Positions 22,443 through 36,288 of a stretch of 64,000 bases of DNA are shown here, piece after piece (position 1 is the first letter of the stretch; every line of letters begins with the position of its first letter). The stretch covers positions 1 to 64,000 of the forward strand of contig ARYC01000670.1 of the NCBI GenBank assembly GCA_000711775.1, written 5' to 3'. This DNA is from Oxytricha trifallax. Its lineage: Eukaryota; Ciliophora; Spirotrichea; Sporadotrichida; Oxytrichidae. The position numbers and the translations under genes were made by a program. Below the pieces are notes generated by a model. The model worked only from the letters and a program-made list of their open reading frames with translations, was not told where the DNA came from and searched no databases.

Positions 22443-24064
22443 ATGGTAAAATTTTCTGAATAGGATTATTTCGATTCTTAACTAGTAGTCTTTGGCTCCT
22501 CCCTGGACAAACTTCGATCACACATCTATACTTTCTATTACGCAGACAACTTTGGCAGTTCCCCACCAATTGACATTCGTTTGATAAAGAAGTAATTGCT
22601 TGAAATACAAGACAATTTAGGACCCCTGTAGTCTTAATAACAAAGATAAATTACATCCGTGAGTGATATTGTTATGGAAGTTCCAAATAAGAAATTTGTT
22701 GTCAGTGTTTTGGGGGATTAGTAATCGGGCAGGACCACCCTCATAAATCAATTATATAACATAGAACAATGTTTGGATGAAACAAATGATTGTGACAAAG
22801 ATGTCATGAGAATCGTATAATATGGGTATACTAATATCAAAATACAGAATAATGAGTATATTGGGAAATAGGCATAATTTTTGGAGAGTATTTATTCAGG
22901 CTAAGATGAAATGGCAAGTTAGATGAGAAGTAAAATTCAAATGCAGCTTGTTGCAGATATCGATTTTGAAAATTAAGATCAACAAGCTTTATAGAATTAT
23001 TTTTAGATGTTCTTTATTGCATTAAATAAACATTTTAAGCTATAGAGTGCATTTAAATGATTGACATGCCTACTCTTGACCAAATCAACCAACCTAATTA
23101 GAACAGCCTGAAAATGTTAAATTAAGGAATCTAAGAAGCCTCAGACTTAAAAATAATTGTTTTAGATTCATTAGATTGTGATTTTAGAAAATCAAAAATT
23201 GGTTAATACATAAAAAAGGAACTTTCTACTTAAGCTTAGTAACCACATCAATCTTTGCCTTAATCTAAGAGAGCAGAAGAATTAGAGACAACTACAAAAT
23301 TATGGATTATCTTGAATAAATGCGATATGCTTGACACTCAAGATGAAATTAATGAATAAATGCAATTTATAGAGAAGCAAGTTGACGAGCTAACTGGTGA
23401 TACTTAAGCTGTAAACTTTGTGAAGATTATGATTTACTCAAAGAATGATAAATTGCTGCGATATAATCTGTTATATGAATTGAAAAAGGCAGTAAAAACT
23501 AAAATATAGGCCAATTCACTATAAACTCAAGCAAATTGCCAAAAATTTATTACGTACATAGATGAAACATTAAAAGAAGAGGACAATAAGAAACGTCAGA
23601 AGTATAATGACGTTCAAAATGATACATTCTTAAAGACATTCATTTGGACTTTGATTGGATTCTTCCTTTATTTGATTTTCAGGGAATTTACAATAAATAG
23701 CAATGATTATTTCTCACATGATTAGCTGCATTAATTCGAGCACTTAATAGAGAATACTTACAACTTTTTAATTGCAAATGTAGGTGCTCAATTTGTTTAG
23801 CTAGTTTTGAACAATTAAAAATAAATGAATGCTAAGTTAGAGTATGGATTGAAAACCTTGGAAGATACATTAGGCATAAATAACTAAATCATGATCCTTG
23901 TCATGCTAATTGTTATAGTCATCTTTTATTTTACAAAGAAATTTGCGAGTGTCAAAAAAATTGTAATGGATAGCAGTTTGAAAGAGAGATTAATGAGTTA
24001 TAGATTCTTTTTAAAGAGATACAATAAACTTCTTGATAAGAAAATGAGACATGCCTTAAATTGA
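22443..24064 (+). CDS. Two-TM membrane GTPase, dynamin/atlastin-like layout
   Basis: Start MVKFSEQDYFDSQLVVFGSS. G1 is VLGDQQSGRTTL (GxxxxGRT, Arg where Lys is usual) near residue 85. A 44-bp IES (23016-23059, pointer ATTG) must be removed to rebuild a G3-like FFIDMPTLD. G4 is ILNKCDML. Two hydrophobic segments follow (FIWTLIGFFLYLIF and IMILVMLIVIVIFYF) near the C-terminus, separated by a Gln-rich loop of about 75 residues. The order GTPase, helical region, two TM resembles membrane-shaping large GTPases, but I cannot assign a family. The Arg in G1 may alter nucleotide handling. Ends TGA 24062-24064. Confidence 0.8.
23016..23059. other. 44-bp IES in the GTPase G3 region (pointer ATTG)
   Basis: ATTG at 23016-23019 and 23060-23063. 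Several other short repeats here were tried; only this one restores the frame, and it also creates a G3-like motif. Confidence 0.7.
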
Positions 24065-24163
24065 TTTATTTCTAACTCTTTTTTATTCGAATTACTTTAG
24101 TTCAAGGTAATAATTCAGCTAAAGTAAGAAGAAATATATATCTATTAATTATAATAAATAAAT

Positions 24164-25242
24164 ATGATGTCTCAAGGACTTAGACTTTTCCAAAACAGAG
24201 GACTCCACCTCCTTCTCTCTAGACCAGCTGTTATGGCACAACAAAGAGTCCAAGCTTTCTCAGTCTATAACTATGAAAGCGTAAGTAGTAGCATTTCTAT
24301 TCGATAACTTTGGAGCAATTATTAACCCAATATTTTTACAGAGAGATTTCTCCAAGAAAAACAAGGGAGGTAAGAGATCTGCTCAATCAGCTTCAGATGT
24401 TGAGGGAGACACCCCACAACAAGAGCAAAGACAACCCGCTCAAGACTTCTCAGCTGCTGCCTCATAAGCTGCTGATACCAATGTCCCTATTGATAGAGCT
24501 CTCTTTACACCATTCAGTCTTGGTGATGTCAAGAAAATTCAATCAACCCCAGATAATCAAGTAAGTTAAAGATTAAAGAGAAAGTATTTTAAATAAGCAA
24601 TTCACTTCAGTAAAGGTTCATTGTCCAATTTAATCCTACTTTTTAAAAATAATGATATCTAATCTTATATTTTAGCCACCTTCCAAAGAAGACACTATCC
24701 CAGGAAGATACGCAACCGTTCTTTTCACTACTGCTTCACAAGAGGGTAAATTATATGAAGTCTATGAAGATATGGTCTTCATTGGTCAACTCTACGAAAA
24801 CTCAGAGTCTTTCCAACAATTCACCCAAAATGCTGGTGTTGGTCTTAAAGAAATCAGACTTTTCAACTAATCCCTTCTCGAAACTGGAGCTGATATTGCA
24901 CCAGTAACCACTAGATTCTTGGAAGTCTTAGGTGAAAACAAGAGATTAATGTTCATTAAGGAAGTAACTGAGAAATTCCAAAAGCTCTACCAATAATTCA
25001 ACAAGGAGGAGAAGATTACCATTATCTCAGCTTACCAACTTTCAGGTGAGGAAGAACAACAAGTTCTCTCTGCCCTTAAGTCAAACCCATAAAACCAAGG
25101 CAAAGAGTTCCAACTTGAATTCAAGCAAGATCCATCAATCCTCGGAGGTCTTTAAATGTACACTGAATCTGAGTTCATGGACATGAGTTTGTAATCCAGA
25201 CTAGATAAAATCCACCAAGAAGTCAACAAGCTTATCAATTGA
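24164..25242 (+). CDS. Mitochondrial ATP synthase OSCP (delta) subunit
   Basis: OSCP links the F1 head to the peripheral stalk of ATP synthase. Three exons: 24164-24280 (MMSQGLRLFQNRGLHLLLSR, a typical mitochondrial presequence), 24342-24560 and 24676-25242, with GTAAGT..AG introns 24281-24341 and 24561-24675. Family landmarks are GRYATVLFTTASQEGKLYEV, LGENKRLMFIKEVTEKF and the C-terminal DPSILGGLQMY..LQSRLDKI. An Ala/Gln-rich insert lies between presequence and domain. No IES was found in this gene, unlike its neighbours. Ends TGA 25240-25242. Confidence 0.93.
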
Positions 25243-25393
25243 AAAGATTTAAAGTTGTTAAAACTCATATGCTAGTGTCAAAATAAGCCTTTCACACATG
25301 GGAATTTCAATATTCTCTGTGTTGGCTTTTTCATAATTTAAACAAACACATTTTTCTATTTCTCTTCACAATCATGTGATATAAAGGAACAAA

Positions 25394-27132
<1,739 letters not shown>

Positions 27133-27268
27133 TTTCAGTTTAATATTTGTGTTTTAATATATGTAAGTTAATATTAATAGGTTAATTTTAAATCTTCTTT
27201 AACTCAGGTTATTTGATCATTAAAAATTGGAATTGATGCTATAATTGTTAATAAAGTAGTTTCATAAT

Positions 27269-30200
27269 TCAATTAGATATAATAGACTTTATAATCTTTT
27301 CACTTAGATTTTTATTCTTCAATTGTTACTAAATGTTTATTCCATTCCCTCGACTCAATTATTTCATCATTCCCTTGAGTTATTTAGATTTTCCAATTTC
27401 ATTACTACTTGCTATTTTGGGTGTAACTGGAACAGTTTTATTTTATTACTGGAAAAATTGTGCTGTTTTTAAAGTTTAACTATTACTTGGATAGCTAAAA
27501 TTAGATTAGCTAAAATCACTAACAAGCTTGAAATATTTCTCCTCAGATATTTGTTATAAATCGCGAGGATAAGTGTTTATATCTTTTTAGGAGGAAGAAT
27601 CTTAAATAAGCTTATTTTTACTTTAATTTAAGGCAGATAAGAGCTAGTTTTACTCAATCTGAGATATGTTTTATTTTACAATATTATCTTCTTTTTATAA
27701 TCCAAACTTGTGAGTAAGTTAACGTTCACTTTTATTTAGGTTATTTTAAGATTTAGATATTGATCTCGACCTCTTTCCAGAATTTTAAAGCAAATATAAC
27801 TTCTTAGATGGGCTATCTTTTAATTAATTAATACTTTTAACATTTGGCTGTTTTCTTATTAGTAAGGGTGTTTTTTGTCTATACCTCTCACAAAATTGTT
27901 TTATTCTCTTGAGCTACTTCGAAGCTTCTCTGCTTTCATCTTTAAACAAATCATTTAGAGTTTCCTTATATAGTTAAAACTAATTGACTGCAAATATAAG
28001 AAACCTCAGCTTTTTGTGAATTAAACTTTAATAGTCTTAATAGTCTCCATAGTTTTTATCCATATCATTATTCAATTTTATACTAAGAGAGGCTTTAATC
28101 AAGTCATTGAGAGTTAAAGTTGGCTTGACTACTAAATTATCAACTTGACTCTCGTTAAGAGCGAGAATATCTTAGAGAGCATGATCTGTCATGTAATCTA
28201 TCTCGTAAAAAACTGATTTTTCAACATTAATCTGATGCAATGTTTTACTTCTAATAAGAGCCTCTCTCTTCAATTCAAGGTCAAAGATTGCATCAATAAG
28301 TACTCTTGCTTTGATTGTTTATTCGTCATCGCTGTTCAAGTACAATTAATTCACTGTTTGATTATAATCATCTTGAAGATCAAAACTAGTGATTGGATTC
28401 TAGTTATTTTATTAAACTTTCTTGTTGTACATCAAAAACAAATTCTGAATTTAATCTGCTGTTTGAGGGGAAATAATTTGCGAGCTAACATCTTACTATT
28501 TTAGTATAGGGCTTCTTTACTCAATTGTTTCATTTATAAGCATGTTTAGTTGCTCATAACTTGGAGTTTACTAATTTTCATGAGGTGAAGTACCCATAGT
28601 GGTGATGCTAGTTGTAGGATCTACCAATCTCATTAAGTTATTATTCATGTTATTGTAGAGATTACTGGTATCAGACTCTTCTTTCAATCGTATACCACTG
28701 AAAGTGTAAAATCCAGGGCTCATGGAAATTTGATCCTGAAATTCATGTGTGTGAACTTTTGAAGCTTCTTAATGCAACCTACTAGCATGTGCCAAACTCA
28801 ATCTCTCTTCATTCTACAAAACTTTAGTAAGATTTTAAGTCTAGGACATATCACTACTGTCATCTCTATTTTGACTGTTTTCTTGCTCATCTTCATATTA
28901 GTTTTTCAAATCTAATCCTTCTTTATCCCCATTTAGCTGGAAACTCAAGGATTAATTATGACTCTTCTTTTTTACGCTCTACTAGAAACTATTCTCATGA
29001 AAACTTTCAAGTCCAAAGCCATCAACATATTAATTCTGATCTTTATAAGGGGAAATCTGTTTTTCCTTTGACTTTGATTTCTGCAAATCTGTTTAATTTT
29101 CATCATCGCTATTCGTTACTAATTCCTCTAAACTTTCATTATGGTTTTCACCATCATCGCTATCTTCCTCGTCTGAGACTTATCTTTAATTAGCGAAGAC
29201 ATCTAACTTATTGATTAGATGAAGGTTCTATTATATCTATTCTAAATTAAAATTCAGATTTTATTATTGAATAGAACTTGGAATTTATTGTAATTACTAG
29301 AAACCTGATTTTTTCAATTCTTCATAATAGTTTCTTATATAAATTTCTTACTGCTCGTTAGAAAAGGTATAACAAATAAAATAAGCCTAATAAATTTGAA
29401 ATTCTATAAGAAATTATATTCCCATATTAGGATGAGCTGTTTAGCTGATTACATGGAATTTTATTATATAAAATACCACTACTTGAATTATTTGAACGCA
29501 TTTTATCAGCAAAATTCATTCCACTCATTATATTTTTACGATTTGAGCTGTTTTCCTTAAATTTAGGGGATTTACTTCCTTCCTCCTCATAAACATCTTC
29601 TTAAAACTCTTCATTTCGATATACTTGTTACTACCTCAGCATATTTTCCTAGTTTTATTGAACTTTTAAATTTCTCTAGCTAATGCTATATTTACTCATT
29701 TCATCTATTGAAGATGACTAAACTTCATAATCTTAGGTGTTAGAGACCGTCTATTACTATATAATTTGCTGTTGATTATGAGACGCGGGTGTATTGTTAC
29801 TATTACTCTGATGTATATTCAATCGATTCGATGGAATGCTTACCAATTAACTGGTCTAATTCATATGTGAATTCTGACTTAGTTATACCTACTATAACCC
29901 ACTACTACCCACCTCTATATTAAGGAGGTTTTATTATTAATCTCCCCCTGAATTATACTGCTTTAGCCTATTATTTCTGCCTTTGTTTCTTTAATGCACT
30001 TTGAGCTGATCTTTAAGCAATTTAGTCTGAGATTACTGCTAGTTTTGAGATTCTTGAGTGATCTACCTGAAGTTTATTATGCTACTTGAATCATTGTCAT
30101 TATTCATGGTAAATGTTTCGTTAATATAATTATTCTCTAAAAGCGGCTACTGTGATACCTACTATATGTTTTGATTGAGAATTCCTTCATGAATGAATCC

Positions 30201-31307
30201 TCTGTTATTTTATAAAGTCTAGGAAGTTTCTATAAAGTGGTCGTCTACTATATTGTCAATATTCCTGAATTAGGTATCAGATAAGATATTTTGCTAACTT
30301 TCTATCAAATTGTAGAGTTAATCATTCTGAATTGAGCTTTATAGGGTGTTTTTACTGTGCTACTACTGATTGAGGTTTGATACCATATAATTTTAGTGCA
30401 GCTATTATTGTTGATTTCATTTAATTTTTAGAAAATCAAAAAATTCTTAAATTTTTAAACTATTTTTTTTTGTTAAAACATTATAAACTCATCAAAATGG
30501 ATAGATTCTAATTTTTATATAGTAATTTTGGATAAAGTAGAATTTTATTATAATTATTATAATTACAAAGTCCATCAAAATTTGCTATAGAGAAATGATC
30601 ATATTTACTTATGATTTACTTTAAATTTATAATTATATGATTTAATGAAGAGATAATTTGATATATTTCATAGATTCATATTCATACAATACTGGTTAAT
30701 TTTATTTTAGTTTAAATGTGGTGAAGTAGACGCCGAGTTAATAATCAAGTCTTCAATACTTAAAGGCTAATCATTCAAGGGTTTAGATTGAAACCTTTAT
30801 GAATTTACAGAAGACTGATTCGAGTTTTATTGCGATTTTTGCATAAAATATTTCGAGTTATTAGCTTACTTCAATTCCTCGTTCTTCTAAAAACTGAAAT
30901 ATTACTACTACTACTTTATTTTATCTTCATCCTGTGATAAGTTCTGTTCTTAATTTTACAGAGTTTATAGACATTTCTCAGAAATTTAAGGTGTGAGTAA
31001 TTGCTCGATTTATTTCTAACTGCCACTATTCGGCTTGGCTGCCTATACACTATCAAATCTATTCTGAAATAATTAGTCTGCGTTTTATTTCAATAATTAT
31101 AGCTGTATTACATCTGAGTTTTACTACAAATCAAACTGGTTTTATTAAGAGTTTATGGATTGCATCATATTGCTATGTCTGCTGCTTCTATTATCATGAA
31201 ATAATCAAATATATAAACTTATGATTCAAATTTTTGGTTAAAATCATGGGAATTTATACCGTCTACAGGTATGTAGGTATTTAATTCTCTACTGCTGTTG
31301 GTGCCAT
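27269..31307 (-). CDS. Large Gln/Asn-rich hypothetical protein nested in the gamma-tubulin locus
   Basis: Start MAPTAVENQIPTYLQTV at 31307, then an intron or IES, and Gln/Ser-rich sequence (HSNMMQSINSQQNQFDLQQN, QQQQYFSFQKNEELKQANNS). About 290 bp of AT-rich DNA near 30420-30710 and a gap near 29290-29420 interrupt it. From about 29250 to the TGA at 27269-27271 one frame of roughly 660 codons is open without TGA. It contains an acidic patch (VSDEEDSDDGENHN) and helical segments (IKARVLIDAIFDLELKREAL). No family is recognised. It lies entirely between the two halves of gamma-tubulin on the opposite strand. Confidence 0.75.
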
Positions 31308-31641
31308 TTAATGAAATTTAATTACTACTCCCCAGGCCATTATTGTAAAAGTATAATTATTTATAATATTCTAAACTAATTTTTATTTTTATCTATTTTA
31401 TCTATTAGAAATTAAATTGAGCGATATTCATGCCTGATGACTGTAGATTGGTTGCGCAACAGTAAGAATACATTTTATTTAATTAAAATATTTCACACTA
31501 AAATAAAATAACTCTTGCAATAATTTCATTCATAAATTGGATAAACCTGATCATACCAATTACATATTAATGTACTTATGATAGAATGATATAATAAAAT
31601 TTGAATTTAAAATTGTCTATAATATATTTTAACATTTAAAA

Positions 31642-32289
31642 ATGCCTAGAGAAATCATCACACTTTAAGTAGGATAGTGCGGCAACCAAAGTATGTTCTC
31701 TTCACTAATTTACTGAATTATTTTTACCATTTACACTATGAGAGCACATTTATTATGAAATTTAGGAGCAATTCCAATGCTATAAATAATATAATATCTT
31801 CGATAACACAGCATTTTAATCATAATTGCTTTATAGTTGGTGACGAATTTTGGAAGTAATTGTGTCATGAACATGGTATTAATCCAGAGGGAATATTGGA
31901 GGAGTATGCCCGTGATGGAGACGACAGAAAAGACGTCTTTTTCTATCAGGCTGATGATGAGCACTATATTCACATTTTAATTATACAGTTTTATCAACAC
32001 TTATATTTTTGTTAGTCTATATGCTAAAATTTCCCCATTCAAGAGTATTTAAATGTTTACTTTTTTGTCAAATTTTTTATAGATTCCTCGTTCACTGCTG
32101 ATTGATTTGGAGCCAAGAGTTATCAACAGTATATAAAATGGAATGTATAGCAACTTGTACAACCCAGAAAATTTCTACGTTAGCAAACATGGTGGTGGTG
32201 CTGGAAACAACTGGGCTAGAGGTAAGTTCAAATTCTATCAGAAATTTCAAAGAAAATTTGCGCAATAAATTTGACTTTATGATAAAGAC
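31642..32289 (+). CDS. Gamma-tubulin, 5' MDSs of a scrambled gene
   Basis: Encodes the N-terminus [17 protein letters not shown], then [48 protein letters not shown] and [20 protein letters not shown]. Exon 31642-31690; intron 31691-31836 (GTATGT..TTATAG); exon from 31837. IES 31971-32092 uses pointer ATT (31968-31970 and 32093-32095). The coding part ends at 32221 in AGA G, followed by the 5' half of an intron (GTAAGTTC) and the pointer at 32276-32289. The continuation lies 6.9 kb upstream at 25394, so the MDS order is permuted without inversion. Confidence 0.95.
31971..32092. other. IES in gamma-tubulin (pointer ATT)
   Basis: AT-rich, 122 bases; removal joins DDEHYI to PRSLLIDLE. An intron was considered instead, but there is no GT at the left edge. 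Confidence 0.7.
32276..32289 (+). other. Scrambled-junction pointer TTTATGATAAAGAC (5' side)
   Basis: Partner of 25394-25407. It lies 54 bases into an intron. Confidence 0.9.
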
Positions 32290-32498
32290 TTCATGGAGTT
32301 AATGATATTCTTCATTAAAATTTGCTATAGATTAATAGAAAATTAATAAAGATTAACGAAATGATTTTACTTTTATAATATCTGAAATTAAATTCACTTT
32401 TACCTAAGTTTAATCCATCAAAAATCTTAAAATCTCATCAAACTAAACAAAAAGCTGTGAATCATTCATTAACTCAAAGATTATCACTTATCATTATC

Positions 32499-33886
32499 TC
32501 ATCTAAACAAGGGATTATTCATAATAAATCTCTTCTTATCACTCTTGAATGGAGTGACAGTCCTATTCAAATCATCCTTACTGTTGCCACCTCTAGCACC
32601 AGTCTACCCTCTAAGCCCTGTAAAATCAGTTCTACGGTTTCCAAATCCAGAACCTCCTCCAATGGCGCTTTGATTCATGCGATTTGAGTTTTGCTACAAG
32701 GCGCTGGTTTAACCAACGGGGGCAGCTCCGATGTTTGATCGGTATCTATCAAGTTAACGAGAAGTATTTTGATTTGAAGGCCCTGCATTGTTTGTTCTTA
32801 TCACTCTGCTGTTAGCATCCTCATAACCACCACCATTTCTACTGCTTTATTGTTAGTAATTGCCCTCATACCTTCTGTCTAGGCTTGTAGATCTCTCTAG
32901 AAGTTGCCTGCCACGTTAGTCTTATCTCTGCATGTTCAGTCTATCCTTATTCTCATTGTATATTTTTAAACCGTCATAGCGACTGGCTTATCTATCATAA
33001 CCCTGGTTGAAAGTTCTGTCATTATAGTAATTAGTATCGTCTATTTTTCTCTTTCTAACTCCTAGCTGAGATAAATCGTTGTCTACGTTGTCTCCGAGAT
33101 TCATCTCGTCAAATCCTCTGCCTAAACTCTTCTGTTATTGTTATAAAGTTATAAATCAATAAAGTTAAGCATCATTAAGATTCTGAAATTTTTAAAGATA
33201 TAAAAGCAGATACAATTTTAGTATATTTGTATCTACCTTCATCATTACTATTTGACCTCTTATTACATAAATATAAAGTAAAAAATAGGAGAGAATATTT
33301 CTGGGAATTTGTAATAAATTCTTTCAATCACAATTCCCTTAACAAATATTACCATAGTTTCTAGTTCCATTAATAATCAAATTCAAACTGCCAACTGCAT
33401 TTCTCTTAGTTTCATAAATATACTTTCTCTTCTACTCCTCAAAATCATCACTAATATATTTCTGAGTTACTTGGGTATCAAAACCCCCATTCAAATTCTT
33501 TTTCTTTTTAAAATTCTAAAACAGGAATTTCACAAGAGAATTTAAAACATTTTATAATTTTTCATCAGTAAATTACATAAACTTTAATTTAATTTTAATA
33601 GAATCTTTCAGAGCAGCTAGTTCTGCAGAGTGCTGCTACATCTTATAGCCTAGAAGTTATTCATTTCTGTTGATCTCTTCTAGAGTACTAACATACTTCA
33701 TAATTATTAAATAATAGTTTCTACCATTTGAATAATGAAATTTTGTCGCTTTTTTCTTAGAAATATAACCTGATATTCATTTGAAATTTATCATAAATAC
33801 TGCTTGTATCTATTAGCTTCTGGGACTATGTCTTGTCCAAAATCTAAATCAACTCCATTCCTCTATAACTAAGCCTCCGCAATCAT
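32499..33886 (-). CDS. Hypothetical Arg/Gly/Gln-rich protein
   Basis: A fragmented gene. A possible N-terminal MDS begins at 33886 (MIAEAQLQRNGVDLDFGQDI) and continues through KYVSTLEEINRNEQLLGYKM (near 33600-33705) and GGFDTQVTQKYISDDFEEQK (near 33430-33500). The main C-terminal segment, 33140 to TGA 32499, reads SLGRGFDEMNLGDNVDND, then LGVRKRKIDDTNYY with a nuclear-localisation-like basic run, then an RG/NG-rich tail (AIGGGSGFGNRRTDFTGLRG). RG-rich tails are common in RNA-binding proteins, but no RNA-binding domain is seen. Junction pointers were not worked out. A further segment near 34129 (MDKDIKARANKNQQ) may belong here. Confidence 0.55.
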
Positions 33887-34149
33887 TCTATATATGTTAA
33901 TTTGAATAATTTAACCCCACTCCTTTTATATACGGCCAAAAAATTATCATTATTTTTCAAAGAATAGCAATTTTTTAATAAATCACAATTTGGTTCTCAT
34001 TAACGACTTCTTACTGTGCTAATGATCTGAAATGCAAAACCTCAAGCATTGTTTTGCATTAATTTGATGAAACACTATGAAGAATTTCTGTTAGTTCTTA
34101 TTTGCTCTGGCTTTGATATCTTTATCCATTTGCTTAAGAACAATCAATA

Positions 34150-34865
34150 AAAATAAGGTTTTATTGAAATATTGCACAATAATTCATATGACTTTAACGT
34201 CTGATAGTATAATTATTCAATAAAAATACATTTAAAATAAGAAATTTATTGGCATAATGATTTCATCATCACATCAATCACAATTATATAATTTTCATTT
34301 TGCTGAGATTTGTGATAGAAAATTTTTATTTCATTTGTTAAATATTTCTAGTAATCTAAAATAATAAGTTTTATTATTCAATAAACTTAAGTGTTTTCAA
34401 TAGCAAAATATTGAAAAATAATATATACATGGTAAAATTATAATTTAATGCACTTTAAAAATGAATAAATATTACAATATATTAAGAAGACGTCTTAATT
34501 ACAATTATTAATTTGGTTGCTTAAATTATTACATTTATTGAATCAATTAAAAAAGTAACAAAGTAAAATTGAGATATTAAATTTGACTATTAATAAGCTC
34601 AAATGCTGAACTTAGTTACTTACAATACAAATCTTAATATTATTAAAGACATTAATTTAATAAATTTAAATGCTTATTATATAATATATTGAATTAATAT
34701 ATTGGAAAAATAATAATCCACTTTTTTGAATGGGTTGCTATCTATCTCACTTATTATAGTGCCTCATATTATGGTTCGATAATTAAAATTTTTAAATTAT
34801 AAAGCATAAACAGTTTATATATTCTTTTTCTCTAATAAATATATATATATATATAATTATACTTT
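34150..34865. other. AT-rich DNA, no gene seen
   Basis: About 700 bases of AT-rich sequence with a short AT dinucleotide run near 34840. Probably intergenic or IES. Confidence 0.55.
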
Positions 34866-35395
34866 ATAGATAAAGTTCACAATCAAAGCATCTTGTTGTT
34901 CATTCTTGCAAATCTCATCAAACACAAATTATGAGCGCAATGTAGCCTGGTTTGTTCTTAATCTGGCTTTCTCAAGGATGCCCAGTCTGTCATTTTTTAG
35001 AGTTTCATTTTCAATAGCGAGCTTCTATGATTCCTCGATAAGTACTTTTTGAGATTATTGTATTTGTAATATAAAATGAGGAGGAGGTTATTAATCGCAA
35101 ATATAGGTCCATTATTCATGGAAATTACCTCCCCCATTCAAGAAAAAATATTTTTAATTAAATTTTATGAATTTAGATTGAATCTCCTTGGCAAGCTGCT
35201 TGAAAAGATTGACATTTCTAGGTTGCAGAGCATTGATAGCTTTTTCTTTCAAGGGATTGTTAATTTCTAAGAGAGTGCTAACTGATGGTGCGTGCTAGAG
35301 CAAGCCACTTTTACCTTGTTTATATATATAGCTGCTATCTCCAAATTTACCACCTTCGATCCTGCGTTTATGATCTTCATTCTTTAGTTAATATT
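34866..35395 (-). CDS. Hypothetical coiled-coil protein (partial)
   Basis: One segment (35095-35390) reads KFGDSSYIYKQGKSGLLQHA then NPLKEKAINALQPRNVNLFK. After a probable GT..AG intron at GGAGGTAATTTCC, a second segment (34870-35060) forms a clear coiled coil, QKVLIEESQKLAIENETLKN with LGILEKARLRTNQATLRSQF. A donor-like GTATAATT follows. Start and end are not resolved; it may be the 5' part of the gene ending at 32499. No family is recognised. Confidence 0.5.
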
Positions 35396-36288
35396 TGTTA
35401 AAAATAATTTATTATGATTAACAAATTTTATCATAAGATATAACAAATATTATAAATTTTAATATAAATATTTAACATTCAATTATTGTTTTGCTACAAT
35501 AAAATAAATTTAGCGTTTAATTTTTAAAAATCAAATAATTATACCCTTAATGTTTAAATTGTGATTTTTTTGCGAGAAATATTAGTTATTTTCATTTTTT
35601 GTTAAAATATAGAAATGTTTAGTTACTCAGCCTTCATCCTAAAATACCCAACTTGATTATGAATTAACTACATCATTAAATACCTGATAATCTTTAATTA
35701 ATTATTTATCTTTTTAATAAATATTTAATTTCAATTAAAAATGATTTGCAAAATATATATATATATATATTACCCGATATATTTGATTTTAAGATTGATA
35801 AATAATTTTTAGTATATCCAATTTTTATGTAGATTTTAATTATTTAATTTAAGAAAAAATTGTTTTTTAGTTTATAACTGTATTTAAAAAGTCTTTAGGT
35901 TTAGATCTCTTTTATTAATTTTGTAACATATAGAAATGAAACAAGAAAATTTATTATTTTTTATTTTTGCTATAATTGAGGAAGTTTTTTAGAGTATTTT
36001 TTTATGAAATGAAAATCAAGAGTTCATTTATATTTTCAAAAGAATAAATAATATTTAAATTCAAGTAAAAAAATCATTAACAAAAGTGAACATGGGGATT
36101 TTGGGGGTTTATATTTCTTGGAGAGACTTAGATAAGAACTCATTAGACTCTGTGTATGATATAAATGATTCCTTAAATTGAGTTAATTCATCCAAGCATT
36201 CTTTTGTGTACAAATCTGGTATGCTCTTTTTATTAGTTTTTAATTGTATTGAGAGTCAATCTATATGCTTACTGACAACATAAAATAA
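35396..36288. other. AT-rich intergenic DNA, no gene seen
   Basis: AT-rich with an (AT)n run near 35755; nothing else recognised. Confidence 0.55.

Noticed and set aside
32457-32687. Ser/Thr-rich plus-strand ORF
   Set aside because: It lies antisense to the RG-rich C-terminal segment ending at 32499.
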